DNA from: Morella rubra
Lineage: Eukaryota > Streptophyta > Magnoliopsida > Fagales > Myricaceae
DNA length: 64,000 bases
Assembly (NCBI GenBank): GCA_003952965.2
Contig: CM025856.1
Span: 28,682,011 to 28,746,010 of the forward strand
Direction: 5' to 3'
Shown: positions 48,498-61,189 of the stretch, piece after piece
Numbering within the stretch: position 1 is the stretch's first letter
Layout: the number at the start of each line of letters is the position of its first letter
Position numbers and translations under genes: made by a program
The notes under the pieces: model-generated
The model's input: only the letters and a program-made list of their open reading frames with translations
Databases searched by the model: none
What the model was told of the DNA's origin: nothing

Positions 48498-49327
48498 TGA
48501 CCAACGTGAATTCTGTTCGAGCAAACGCGCAGACGTTTGGAAGCAAATCTTGCCGGCTAGATCGGTTCCAAGTGGCTCCAAGTTGATAATTAATGCTTTA
48601 CACGGTCACAGATGAGAGATTTGAAGGCCCATGATGTTATTATCTGTCGTCACTCAGTTTTTATAACGTTTCCGCTGTTGCTCTGCTTTTTTGTCATGCT
48701 CACGCTTCTTTCTTCAAATGCCGCCGGAAAATGTATTTTATCTTGTTTTCATCTGGTAAAGTCCACTCTCATGGAAATTGTTGGTGAAATTTCGTCTCTA
48801 TCTTGCCTGATTGGTAAGCTCATTTTGTGTTTCTTGGTCTTCGAAGTTTCTTCCTATTCTACACTGTTGGATCGATAGACTAATTTCTTCCAAAACAACA
48901 TTTCCTTGCTCCTTATAACGTGAAGAGTTACGAGGACTTTCAAGTTGGAGAATCAGGAAAAAAAGCAAACAAAGCTAGAGATCGTAGAAGCGAGCTTATG
49001 AACATCTTTGCAATTGTTATGATATACTAAACAGTGGCTGATTTCCATTGATCAAAAGCAATTACGAGCAATTATTACCATTCCCAATCACAGGAAAGAA
49101 GCTGAAGTGGGTTATTAAACACCTTTCCGATTGTTATTATTTCCTCCGACAGAATGGAAACCAGATCACAATTTATAGCAGAAAACTCGGGCCAAGAATT
49201 TTTTTTTGAAAAAAAAACTCAGAAAAGCGCTGATTTTGCCCACTGTTCAAATGATTTTCACGTCTTCATGTATATATCAGTTCTAAAAACCATTCTCCAC
49301 CTCTCAACCAAAATCAATAAACAAACT
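48498..49327. other. Intergenic after the tandem array
   Basis: No gene is supported. A short ORF at 48612-48878 is hydrophobic but unrecognised. A/T runs at 49200-49218 lie in the 3' flank of the DUF761 gene. Confidence 0.5.
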
Positions 49328-49711
49328 TCAAAACGACCAATTCTCTTCATCGCCTTCGAAACCAAGTCTTCTACCGAGCCGGTGCTCCAACGAAACCTGT
49401 CTTTCGAAAAGAAGCTGATGACGAAAATTAGCAATAAAAATCTCCGCCCTCCTATCAATATCGTTCTCCGAAGCAAAACCGCTCGCTTGTCGAATCCCTG
49501 TCCCTGAACAATTTCCAACGGATTTTTCATCTTCGATGCAATGATGCAAGTCCAGTCGATCTTTGAAGGTTGGCCTGTGTCTATTTGAAGCACAACCAGT
49601 ATTGGAAGCCATGCACCATCGCATTAGGTGAAAGCTAAGCAAAAATTTGAGTTTCTTCTCTGCCTTTTTCAGTAATTGGCCGCCCGGCACTACCCAGCAC
49701 TCTCTGGCCAT
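49328..49711 (-). CDS. DUF761 family protein, 127 aa, single exon
   Basis: The ATG at 49711 gives MARECWVVPGGQLLKKAEKK followed by LKFLLSFHLMRWCMAS, then NRHRPTFKDR, a short acidic segment, FASENDIDRRAEIFIANFR and QLLFERQVSLE. The IDRRAEIFIANFR...QVSLE part is the C-terminal DUF761 motif of small plant proteins (the cotton-fibre-expressed group), and the length of about 127 suits the family. The last 15 residues (HRLGRRLGFEGDEE...) differ from the usual LRYCRGNSF-like ending, so a late frameshift is possible. An open frame extending upstream to 49883 in another frame is probably leader. Function in the family is unknown, though some members affect growth. Confidence 0.72.
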   Translation of the reverse strand: MARECWVVPGGQLLKKAEKKLKFLLSFHLMRWCMASNTGCASNRHRPTFKDRLDLHHCIEDEKSVGNCSGTGIRQASGFASENDIDRRAEIFIANFRHQLLFERQVSLEHRLGRRLGFEGDEENWSF

Positions 49712-50530
49712 TTGTATCTTCAAGTAAGACTTTGATGCAAAACACGCAAATGTCGAAGGCTTTTATAGATGACAAAGGATTTTCGGACAAGATACTGCTT
49801 TTCTGTATTTGAGCAGACAACCAGTATTGTGGCTTCTGTTTTTTGGGTCTTTCCGTAGAAGGCGCAGTTTCAGTACGTGACAAGTTCCAGGCGTCTACGT
49901 CGCAGTTTCGAGGAAGAATGATAAAAAGAGACAGTATTGATTGACGAACGAATGATAAAAATAAAATTAAAATTTTGAAGTGTATTGGTTAAAAGTAAAA
50001 TTTTATTAAAATTTTAAAATGCCAAAAGTTACGTAGAAATCCGCGCCCCGTTCGGACTGGTATCGAAACTTGTGTTCCTTAATTACTGTGCATTATTGAG
50101 TTCAAGAATCTTCCGAACCAGATTTCCATTTCAAAAATTCAATAACAGTGGACGTGTAATCACTGTGCATTATTCTGAACACCATGCGTCAAATGGATTT
50201 CAAGATTCGTAAGAGATATAGGAGGCCAACTTCAAAAGAAGAAAATAAAGGAAGCGATTGTCTTCCTTTTTTTTCTCTTCATCATGGTCAACGGAAAAAC
50301 GACTCTCCAACAAATTTCAGGCGTCACAAGGCAAAAGCAAAATTCGACACAACTTACAAAATTAATCCATCCTTGTCAATTTCCATTTCTCGACAAATGT
50401 TTTTTTGTGTCTCAGTCCTGATGCTGTCAGGAACAGCTTCCAAATGTAAACATTACGGAGAAACAAAATTTTTTATAGACATTAACCAACATTTACGGGA
50501 ATAACATTCGCAGATGCTGAAGAGGCCCAA
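49712..50530. other. Intergenic
   Basis: Upstream flank of the DUF761 gene and 3' flank of the bL28m gene. ORFs here show no family signature. Nothing else is seen. Confidence 0.5.
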
Positions 50531-50635
50531 ACTTAAGCGCTTGCCACCAACTGCTCAGGAAAATCAGCATGGGAGCTTTCATCACCAGTTCTTGCAGCTT
50601 CTTCATCGGTCACTTGCTCTTCCAGATGTCCTTCC

Positions 50636-52974
50636 TCAATCTGCTTTTGTTGTCCCAGACCACCCATACATCTGCCTCCTGGCTTCCCTACGAGATGCCC
50701 TTTCAGACAGTTTCAGTTCTTTAAAACCCTCTTCAAACTTAGCTTCATCCTCGGGTGTGAAGAAAACTACTTCCATCTTCCCAAGCTCTTCATATAGCTT
50801 CTCAATCTTAGCTTTCCAGGAAAGGCCCATTTCTGTATCCATCTTGTGGTAAGGAGTTTTCAGCATGTACTCATCAATTCCACCAGCCTTGTCTATGCAG
50901 CGAAGGGCATGAGTGCTGACTTTTACTCGAATATGGCGATCTAAAATGTAGCTGAAAAGCCGCTTCTCCTGGATATTCGGCTTCCAATTCCTCCTTGACC
51001 TGTCACCAGAGTTGCGGAAAAAGGTGTGAATGATTCGTTTCCTCCAAAAGTGATGAAAGACAACATAACCTCATGATGCCAAAATGTAGTCAGTCTCAAG
51101 CTATATTCCACGATAACATAGCAACCTCTGTCGAATGGATTCAATAAATGAAACCAACACAACATTTGATATCACTTATTATGAGTGCATAGATTGATCG
51201 ACTACATTCCATAAAGCAATAACCCATCCAAACCTAGACAAAACAAGCAGACCTACGAAACCAATAAGAATTTCTAATGCTAAAATGGAGGTTGCTCGAA
51301 TTAGTACAATTTCATTGGAAAGTAATAGAAGTAGATGCATTCCATCTTTTTTTTTTTTTTTTGGGGGGGGGGGGGGGAAGGGGGGGATGTAATCATGTTT
51401 TAGCAAAGCACAATATATCATTTTTCATCATCAAGTCAACTCTGATAAGAATCCAATCTCTCAATTACGCGAAATCTGCAGTCAGGGATGGTTAGAGATC
51501 TCATTGTCTCAGTTCAACCAAAAAAAGACTCCAAGGAACCAGAAGCTTAATTGAATATGTAGTACTCTATTTGATAATTTAGGAGTGGATCAAGAGTCTG
51601 CTTCACCGTGCATTATACCTACAACTCAATGGATCAGTAGGACTACAACTCCCACTTATTTTCAACTTATATACCATTTTGTATTGCTTCATATCTTTTA
51701 ACAATGAAAAGAAACAATCTACAGGGAAGTATTAAAAGCCATCTGATATAATCTATTGTCACTAGGACCAAGGACTTTCAACTCAGCTCAAACTTATAAC
51801 CAGCGGATGTTTGCCAAGTATTCACTCATACACAAACACCCACAAAAGCAAAAGTCAAAGATAAGAGGAAAAGGATCTAAGCTTATGATGCAACTACCCA
51901 TGTTATTAAAGGCCCTCGGCAACTCACATTTATGCAAAGCATCAAATTTCAGCAGCTCAAAGAACTAAAATTCTCCTTACTTTGGAGAGTATATTCTAAG
52001 CTTGTACATGGATTGAAGTTCTGAGTTGTACTTTTAATAGCACCCTAAGAAGATTCTATCTCCATATAAAACTTGTGATAGAAACAATTGACCATGCACT
52101 CCACATGAAGAGTTAAAGCTTCCACCTGGTCCCAAAGTTGAAATCAATCTCATATATGGAGCAAATACAAACTTCTAAATAATTGACTCAAGAACAAACA
52201 GTCAGGAAACACAGAGAACTCTTATGCTTCACATGGCGGTAACTTTTACAACAGCCTTCATTTGGCAGCAACTTTTACAGCATTCAGAGTACGGTTTTAA
52301 GCATCACTAGGTTAACAACTAACTCCAAGCAGAAACCATGTCCATGTGCGTGTATTCGTATGATTTACAGCTAGGAATTGGTCTGATGTAACTAATGCAG
52401 AAAAATTGAAACTTGATGGAGGAGATAACGCTCAGCCTTGTAACTACAGATCAGGAACCATTTAATGATAATCTACGAACAATTTTTAGCTCACCCGGTT
52501 TCATCATTGCCAACAACCCACAAGGAAAAATAAAACCGTTAAAATCAATCCAACGCCATTCAATCTTTACAATTCATTCGTACACGGATAAGGATGAAAT
52601 CAAAGGCCAAACAAAACAGAAGGAAATTCCAATAATAAATCGCTCAAAGTGGAAAAGAATCACCAATGACTCACAAGAAAGAACAAATGCCGATCTCTCT
52701 AATTCTTTCAATGGTAAACAAAATTAGACAACAAAAACAATAAAGGGGAAGAGAGAGAGGATAAGAGTACAGACTTGTTGCCGCCGTCTTCGCTAACGCG
52801 ATTACCGAACTGTATGTGGCGGCCAGCGAAGAGGCCGCGCTTGGCCCGGCCCATCACCACCTTGCTATTCGGTATGCACTTCTTCAATGAGTCCTTCATT
52901 CCCGGGGCCAAGTTCTTCTCCCCTCCCACATTCTTCAGCACTTTCTTCATCATCTCCTTCCCTCTAAACGCCAT
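50636..52974 (-). CDS. Mitochondrial ribosomal protein bL28m, 187 aa, 2 exons
   Basis: Minus-strand exons 52775-52974 and 50636-50999; the Lys codon of GGNKSRRNWKPN is split by the intron and the phase closes. The start MAFRGKEMMKKVLKNV, then MGRAKRGLFAGRHIQFGNRV, SRRNWKPNIQEKRLFSYIL and RVKVSTHALRCIDKAGG are the conserved core of bL28; the C-terminal EVVFFTPEDEAKFEEGFKEL is typical of the plant mitochondrial form. It is part of the large subunit of the mitoribosome. The 1.8-kb intron (51000-52774) contains a T/G homopolymer block at about 51347-51378 but no gene. In another frame the sequence stays open to 50531 with an acidic tail; see findings. Confidence 0.88.
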
Positions 52975-53710
52975 CTCTGACTCTCTCTCTGTCTCTCTCT
53001 TCTCAGATACGGTTTGTTTGGGTAAGAAAGAAAGGTTAACAGAGGAAATGGATTCGAGCAGCGCCTATTGGAGTCGTACAAAAACGGAGGTCGGCTTTCC
53101 GCACATCGCAGCTCTCGGTTTTAGTTTCGGCAGGAGGAAAAAGGTTTGGCTGGGGTTTGGGCTCCTCTCTGCAGTATGCATCTGTACGGTTCGTTCAGTT
53201 AGTCACTTTGATTTTGCCATGTCATCCTTCAAACATTTTTTTGTTATCGAAGTCTCTCGTTAATCGGATAGAGATGGTCTCTTATTTGTTATCCGAATTA
53301 GTTAGGAGACAGACATGTCTTACCTTAGAATATTGTAAGCTTCACATTCTTCGATAATTAAATTGGACAGCATTGAATGGTAATACTCTCCTATTTATTT
53401 ATTATCCGAATTAAGTCCGAAAAGACATAAACATATCTTACAGTAGAATGTTGTAAGTTTTATATTGTTCTGTAACCTGATGTAGCATACACTCTATATA
53501 TATTGTTTTCATGAAAATATATTGTTTTACTGATCCATTCATTTTTGGGTGAAATCAACCATTACTCGAGCTTTGAATCGATTTGCAAATTGATGATATT
53601 TATCATTCTTCAGACTGGTCAAGATTTAGAATTTGAATGGATTCACTCAAGAAATAACTTTTCCATTCGACCAAAATTGAAAAAAAAAAAAAAAATCTAT
53701 CAGCACGTTT
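52975..53710. other. Intergenic between bL28m and the PPR-CBS gene
   Basis: Promoter and leader of bL28m at the left (CT-rich tract at about 52977-53000) and the 3' flank of the PPR-CBS gene at the right. An ORF at 52775-53263 on the plus strand is the antisense shadow of bL28m. No gene. Confidence 0.55.
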
Positions 53711-56700
53711 TTACATCCATCTTCTAGAGACTGAAAGTTGTTGGCCAGGCAACTCTGATACACATCTTACAAGCTCAAACAATTGCTTCGCTGTAAATAC
53801 TCCAAGAGCCCTTAAACTTGGGTTGTACAAGTAGCTATATTTTACAACAATAACCATCTTGTGCCTCTTCTCCAGAATTAGATCAATTACGTGGCGAATG
53901 GGTGTCGAACTTGTTACGCAAGGAGGTGGGCTTCTCATCATTGTTGAAAGGGGGGCATCCAACTGGACAAGAATGTGCACGTTGAATTAGCTTCAAATTT
54001 TCCGTCGCTGAATTAGCTTCAACTGGAAGTTGAAGAAAAAGCATATTAAGAATGGTGGCTGGCTGAAGGAAATAAGCAAACCTCATTGCAGTCTTCACGG
54101 TGCAAGAGTCCTATGCAGCTGCCCCAGTCATCTACAATTGGCACAACCGGATCTCTAAAGAAGCGCATAGCCACCTTCTTTAAGGTGAGAGTACCTTGTA
54201 AAGGCCGAGCTGCTTCAAAAGGAATCATGATACTCTCAATTGGTTCATCCATTGACACCTGAAGGGACATGGTGAAGTTACACAATGTGAAAGAAATATT
54301 TCTGGATAAAAAGGAAAAACTAAGATATATGATAAAGGCACTCAAGCAGTAGCTCAAAATTTTCATGCTAGTGCTCTTCCTAGAAAGGTGGTACAAAGAA
54401 TCTAAGCATGCACTGACACCTAAAATATTAACCGCATTTTCAACGGTCATCAGGACTTTATATGATTTCCGCAATTCAAGAAACAGGAGGTTAAGTTAGA
54501 AACCTGAGGCAGCAGATGAGGACTGAACATGGATTTGGTGACTCCCAACAAGGCCTCTATGCGCACGGCAACCTGCACCCCAGAAGGCTAGTGAAGGTGG
54601 GTACAAATAAATGGAGACCAGAAAATAGCATGATTTACATGGCAGGGGAAAAATACTTATACCAATAACAACCATAATGACAAAATTAAGAATAAAGTGC
54701 CTAGCTTATCAACTAGCACTAGAACAGATGAAATAACATGATTTCAAGATATACGTTAGTACGTCAGAACTTAAAGGGCAACTAGGCAGTTGCCAGCAAC
54801 ACCGAACACTTTTTTTTAATGCTATTCAAATCATGTTATCGTATTGCCATTCATCACAAACATATTTACTCACAACTTCACACTGAAAGATTTCTGAAAT
54901 ATCTTCTAATCATGGAAAGTAGGACACATTACATACCAAGCCTCCCCGACTTGCCCATGATATTCCCTTCCACCTTTTAATGATATTTGTAAGATTTTCA
55001 ATAGCCACCTCAACCTGGGAAAAAATAACCACCAAATAACGAAAATCAATATCAGAATATGCTAATTCAAGGTCTAGATTTATATATGGCAGTAAGTAGC
55101 TAATCAATAGTACAATGAGTAGCAATAGGAAGCATGAGTTATAATTCCCAATTCATTTACCCAGTGAGCATCCAAGCTTGGCCATCAGTGGTGCAAACTT
55201 AACATGCAATGGCCTCAAATGATACAATAAGCTAAACAAATTCTTCTCAAAAGGATATTTTTCCACAAGAGGCAATAACTAATTTGCACCTAAACTCACC
55301 AAGGAAAATACAGTAATTTGGGAAAAGACCGCATCTATGCATGAGAAGGCATTGATGTTGATGACCATGTGTAACCCAGATATAGTACCTGACCATTGTT
55401 TAAAGCTGCCTCCATGAGAAGATTATCAGCTTCTTCCTGTATTGTCGGGGAGATAGTTCCAGCAGTATCTGGCCACATGCGCTTATGCAGATTTTTGACC
55501 ACATCATAATCTCCTAGGCCAGCAAAAGCACACATCAAGGAAAGGTAGAGATGAGGCTTCGGTCGCAAATATGGGTTCCCACCAGCCTGCTTCAGAATTT
55601 CTCCAAACATACAGAGAGCATCTAAACATCACAAACAAAGATTATATTGGCAAAAATCTTTATTTGTATAAACAACAGAAAAACAAAAGAACTGAATCTC
55701 ACTTGTCCAGCCTTCAGACAACAGGACTCAGATGACAAATATTGATGCAACAAATGGAAACCACCTTCTATACAGTACATGCACGTGTAAATCAGCATGG
55801 ACAAGTACAATCTTTTTTTCAACAATTTTTGTTTTCCAACAATATGAGCTAGGTGTTTCTTGGCCTATTTCACCGTGTAACCTAGGCGATGTGCGACTCT
55901 GAAGGAAAGCTCAAATGCACCATACCTTTTTCTGCACCACAATTAAGCAATGCATCAACGATTGCAGTATATGCAGTTCGATCTATGAAAAAACCATGAT
56001 ATGATTTCATTTCTAGTACAATCTTCTGAACTGACGGCAGATCCTTGCATAGTGCAAAACCCTGCCAAAGAGGAAGGACAAAAGGATTTTGCTCAGGATT
56101 TGCATTAACAAGACAAATAGACAAATTTCTAATTCACCAAGACAGAAGCTAACAAGCCCATTGCCAAAAGAAAATTCCAGCTAATTGTGTCCTACTGAAA
56201 GAGGATCACACATGAAATCAATTAGTCACGACAATGAATCACTAAGCACATGTTTTACAGGGGAACATATAAATTATTTGCATTCATCCTTGCATAAAAA
56301 GTGCCATGATGTAATAGCATTTAGATGCACAAAGATGATAACTTTTTGGGATACTTGGATCACTGTGGACATGTTTTACAGGGGAACATATAGATTCTTT
56401 GAATTCATCCTAGCATAAAAAGTGCCATGATGTAATAGCATTTAGATGCACAAAGATGACAACTTTTGGGGGTACTTGGATCACTGTTTGCACTGTGCAA
56501 GAGAATAACTGACCTTGATTAATGTCGTGTAGGTGACAACATCAGGGAAAAGGTCATCATAGCCAAATTTCTGTGCTTTGTCCTGATGGAGAAAAAACAA
56601 CACAGGTATTCATTTAGTAATCTTGGCAATTCTCTTCAACCACTTAAGAACAATTTTCAGGCTCTAAACTGGCCTTCTGGTTACATGCTTTGCGACCTTC

Positions 56701-57993
56701 ATTTCGTTGAACACATGCTTCGCTGCATCTAACTTTCCAGTCTTGACACAAGCAAAGATTAGAGTATTATAGGTGAGCTTATCAGGCCTTAATCCCAGAC
56801 GTAATATCTCTTCATATGCGGTTATCGCAGCCTGAGGAAGGCCTGTGTTTATATATCCCTGAAAGCTAAAAGAAAACTTCTTAGCAATGTAATTGTGCTT
56901 CAGAAAATTTAGATGTCAGATTTGCACAAGAAACATTCATTAACTTTCAATTTTTAATGTTCTTACAGAAAGGTCAGCGCAGAACCTTCATTAACAAGTT
57001 GTATACTGAGACTGAAGGACTGCCAGCTTCACGAACCAGAAAACCATATCGTGCAAGAAGACCATTAGCCCGGCGCAGATTTCCTGCACTACATCAATCC
57101 ATATGAGGAGATAGCAGTGAGCATCATGTGATTTCAGTGTAGCACTTTAGCTAGAAACCAAAAACACGCAAACCTTAAATAGAAAAGAACAAACTAACAA
57201 AAATGTTAAGAAAGTAGAATACTCTTAAATTCCTAGAACTGACCAGCGTCAATCAAAGCATTTAGCAGGCCGTAGATAAGTGGTGCTGACAGTTTTGGCC
57301 TCCCAACAGCAGAGCCTTGCTCCAGAGACTCGAGTAATTGAAATGCTTCATCAATTCTTCGAGCCAGACCCAAGCCCTTTAGCATTAGATTTAACGAAAC
57401 AAAAAAGCGCCAATCACGCCTTCGAAAGAGATAGTTGTAGTGTTTGATCACATATATCAAGGAAATTTAGCACAACAGAATTAAAAAAACGACTGAAGTA
57501 CCTTCAATAGTGTAGCGTAGGTGACACTGTCAACGCCACAACTGTCTGGCCCGGACATTTCGTGGAAAATCTTTACCCCCGAATCAATGTCGCCGCAATG
57601 AACACATGCCTCCAGGACCGCGTTCATCACGATCGTGTTCAGCTTCCCGTAGTGTCTCTTTGCAACCTCAATCTCCTCAAATATCTGCAACACAAAATCA
57701 AATAAATTCCAAACGAAATCCAGTACTCTTATTCAGACGAGGAGGCAAGAAGAAACACGCGCACGCACACACAAAAAAAAGGGGAAAACAACCTGTCGAA
57801 GCTGTTTTCGGCGAGTGAGCTGTACGATACGGGAAGTGAGGGGCTTGAGATTGGGTTTGTGGGGAGAGGCTTTCCTGACGAAACGGCGCCGAGTGGGAAT
57901 GGAGGAACACATGGTGAAAGAGAGGGCTGGTACTGGGGCAAGTGCATGAGAAATCGAGAAGGCTTGAATCCGATGCATTGTTGGTGGTAGCAA
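53711..57993 (-). CDS. CBSPPR1: PPR-CBS fusion protein, 596 aa, 12 exons (At5g10690-like)
   Basis: Minus-strand exons: 57793-57993, 57502-57684, 57244-57376, 56986-57083, 56697-56858, 56514-56582, 55926-56061, 55389-55621, 54937-55014, 54504-54572, 54082-54258, 53711-53962; total 596 residues with no phase conflict. The N-terminus (Arg/Ser/Pro-rich) looks like an organelle transit peptide. Residues about 70-400 are P-type PPR motifs (e.g. [36 protein letters not shown]). Residues 455-560 hold a CBS-domain pair ([15 protein letters not shown]..., [33 protein letters not shown]..., HKMVIVV). CBS pairs bind adenosine nucleotides, so the PPR part may be controlled by energy or redox state; that is inference. 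The same architecture is known in Arabidopsis At5g10690 (about 580 residues). Confidence 0.92.
56248..56488. repeat. Two-copy direct repeat of 121 bp in an intron
   Basis: 'acatgttttacaggggaaca' at 56248 recurs at 56369, and the following 100 bases (including 'aaaagtgccatgatgtaata') are nearly identical. The pair lies inside intron 6 of the PPR-CBS gene (56062-56513) and looks like a recent local duplication. Confidence 0.85.
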
Positions 57994-60748
57994 ATGGAGA
58001 AGGACCTATCCATCAGCCATAGAAAAGACGAGAGAGCAGACGGAGAGAACGCAGTGGATAATGTGAGAGACGGAAAGGAAGTTTGCAGTGAAACTATTGG
58101 CGGGTAATGTTGGTCAAGCTTCGGGCTGGGCTATTCGGCCTGCTATCCACAGATTAAAAATCAAGCCCAAGAACTAGGGCGAACCCCAGGCCCAATCATC
58201 TAGTCCAGAGAACCCAACACGTTTTCAAACAACAATGGGGTCTGGAGTCTGCCTTTCGAAAAATTGACACAAACAGACACAAAGTAGGACAATATTTACA
58301 TGTGGCATCTTACGCGCCGAGCGTGAATCTCACACATCCGACTCTTGTGCTTCCTTTTTGGCCTATTCTTGGCAGTCTTGAAGGTCATGCGCCGGTGGTT
58401 GCTATGCACCTAGCCACGCGCCGTCGTTGTTTTTGCCTCTCCGCTCGTCTAGTGGCTCTCTGATTTTGTTTCTGTTTTGTTGTTCTGTGTTGGGTTGTGT
58501 TTTGTATGTTGTTGTTATGTGTTATTTTTTTGTTGTCATTGTTCCGACTCCGTGGTGGGCTTCTCAGATCCCTTGTGAATCTTTTCTGATCTTTTGTCAA
58601 GGTTTACTAGCTTACTATGCCCAAGTTGTAGTGCTTTAACGATTGGCTTGCCTAAGTCTTAATAATATTATCTACTGTATTCGTCCACTGCTCCTATTGT
58701 TTAGCATAGAGTATATAGCAGTTTTCTCTGATCCTGTTTTTTAGATCTGACAGTTTATTTTCAATTGGGTAGTATATTTTGATTTCTTTTAGGAAACTTG
58801 ACTTAAAAAAAAACAAAAAACAAAAAAAATCACCCCTTTTGCATGCACTTAAAACTATTCGTTTTACTGGCCGCCTGCAAACCAAGTGGGCCAAGGTCTC
58901 TTCGTCAGAATCCTCAAAATAACTTCGAAGACAGCAGCCAGCAGGAATCCAATAAACTAACAAGAAAAAAGACAATTGACAACTGGTGTCGACGGTAGGC
59001 GCACGCTCACCTTTTAACACTCGTTAAAGGAAGAATCAATACAGATTGTCAACCATAAGAATAACAACAATCATGGAGAAAGACAATTAATCCAACTTAG
59101 GAGTTCAAAGAGAAAATGATTAAGTGAAGATCCCAAAAAGATTAAAAAAAAAAAGGTCTACGGCGCGGGGACCCTCACCCAAACGTGTATCTCTGAGGAC
59201 CAAGTTATGTTTCACGTTTGCTGCAAATAGTGAAGCTTTTTTTTTTTTTTTTTTTTTTCAATTAGGGCAAACGACATCATTCTCCAAGATTGCCCACGAC
59301 GAATCCCAGTGAGGCTGTGACGCCCACAATCTCTAATAAAGAAAAAATAATTTAATTTTTTATTTTTAAAAATAAATTCTAAATATTTTCATGTTCGGGA
59401 TATACTCACTATGGAGTGTGTTGAGAGTCACATTGTTTCATAATAGGTGCACAAGAGTTAAGTGCCACAATTTGTATTTAATTTATTTTTAAGATATGTT
59501 CAAAGTGTATCAGAGTCAGATTAGATAATACACGAGCGCCAATAGATTTATTGAAATAAATGATTGACTTTAGATGTCAAGTTATTTCATATTATGTTAT
59601 GGTCTATAAATGATATTCAGATTTGACATTTCTTATTTTTATTTGGAGAAATTTACTTCAAATGTTTATTAGAAATTATTTTTGCAATGTTTTAAATAAA
59701 TTTAAAATCTATTGAAACGTCACTGATCTTTTAGATTTTGAAACGTGACAGAGGCTCTGCCCACAAAGCATGATTCATTCCTACGAGTACAACGTTTGAA
59801 CCATAGCTTTCACGGTGAGCCGTTGAAGTGCATCACAAAAAGCACCTTCCATGTGCATGTCGTTGGGGCTTGCTGTGAATGTTCTCTCTTTCTCTCCTAT
59901 TCTCTCTCTCTCTTTAACATTATGTCCTAATTTATGTCCTAAAATGAGCAAATTCAAGTTCCTACGTGTCTCGGGTGGCCTAGTGATAATGACACTGTTT
60001 TTTCTAAGCATATTATATTATATTATATATATACACACTAATTTATTCGAGTTTGTATGTACATTATGTGGGCATCACTCATGGGTGAACTCTCAGTACA
60101 ATATTCCCCTACTTAACCAAAAAATAATAAAATAATTCTAGCTCCTCGATTGGCTCGCGAAGAAAGAAAAAATTCGCCTCTAATTTGTCCCTTAGAACAG
60201 AAAAAAATTCGCTAATCTTTTTTAATTAAGAACCGCCTAATCAAGCCAAAAGCAGACCTGATGGTTGACAAGGACTTGTGTTTTTGGTTAAATATTCGTG
60301 GCTAATTGAGTGTTGCCGCGTGGCCACATCCATCCGCAGAAAGAGTCAACACGCGTCAGTTCCAACTACCCCAGCGCGGCCACAGTTGTTCTTCTTGTTT
60401 TTCTAAGTGCGGCCACAGTTGTTCAATTATTATAATGATGTTTCATAAGCTATCGATGTTCGAAGACACGTCAGTGCTACGACCAGTCAATACTGATCAT
60501 AATTTTTCGGGAAACGTTTGACTGCATCAGACTTGCGAAGCGGATACAGTTTTCTGTTATCAAATGATTACGGTGTGAGTTAGAATTAAATAATTGAAAA
60601 TCATTTATGCATTAGAATATGCTTATAATTTTTTGCGCGACGTTAGAATAAGAAGTTAACGTGAGTCCTTTGGATCTATTGGTTTATTTATACATTTTAA
60701 ATGTCTTAGCAGAATATATTAATTCTGTAATTATTATTTAGTTAAAAA

Positions 60749-60957
60749 TATGTTTTTGAATAAAAATTTTAGAATTAAAATTTAATTTTCTAAATTTATA
60801 ATCAAAAATATTTACTTATACATATATCAATACAACTCAATATTAATTTTTTACAAATATCAATACAACTCAAATTTTCTACACGTAATAAAATTTTAAC
60901 ATTATCTAAATATTCACACTATATTTAAATTTTTAAAATTTTATCAAAATGAACATA
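60749..60957. mobile_element. MITE-like element, same family as 21114-21332
   Basis: Left end ATGTTTTTGAATAAAAATTT and, in reverse, right end ATGTTCATTTTGATAAAATT form imperfect inverted repeats related to those of the element at 21114. The body shares 'catatatcaatacaactcaa' and 'ttatctaaatattcacac' with that copy. No coding capacity. Confidence 0.5.
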
Positions 60958-61055
60958 AATTTAATTTAATAATTTTTTTCTACAATTTTATTATTCAGTA
61001 TCTTCTTTAGGGGAAAAGAGGAAAATAAAAAGAAAACCCAAGAAGGCATATCTGA

Positions 61056-61103
61056 AAAATATCTGCCCAGAAAAAAAGATAAAAGCAGATTCGGAGAATA
61101 TCT
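61056..61103 (+). promoter_or_regulatory. Evening element AAAATATCT plus AATATCT upstream of AFR
   Basis: AAAATATCT at 61056-61064 is the exact nine-base evening element bound by CCA1/LHY/RVE8-type clock factors; a shorter AATATCT follows at 61097-61103. They lie about 630-670 bases before the AFR start codon. AT-rich DNA yields such words by chance, so confidence is moderate. Confidence 0.4.
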
Positions 61104-61117
61104 ACCGGAGCCCGAGA

Positions 61118-61189
61118 AGGATCCTGGTATCTAAAACAGGATCTGTTCAAGACAGGATCCTGATATCTAAAACATCGAACGAGATGGTA
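61118..61189. repeat. Direct repeat with 36-bp spacing
   Basis: AGGATCCTG(G/A)TATCTAAAAC occurs at 61118 and again at 61154, followed each time by related sequence (AGGATCTGTTC recurs at about 61138 and 61194). It sits in the AFR upstream region. Confidence 0.6.

Noticed and set aside
58427-58680. T/G-rich stretch resembling a LINE 3' end
   Set aside because: No reverse transcriptase, no clear poly(A) or target duplication; composition alone is not enough.
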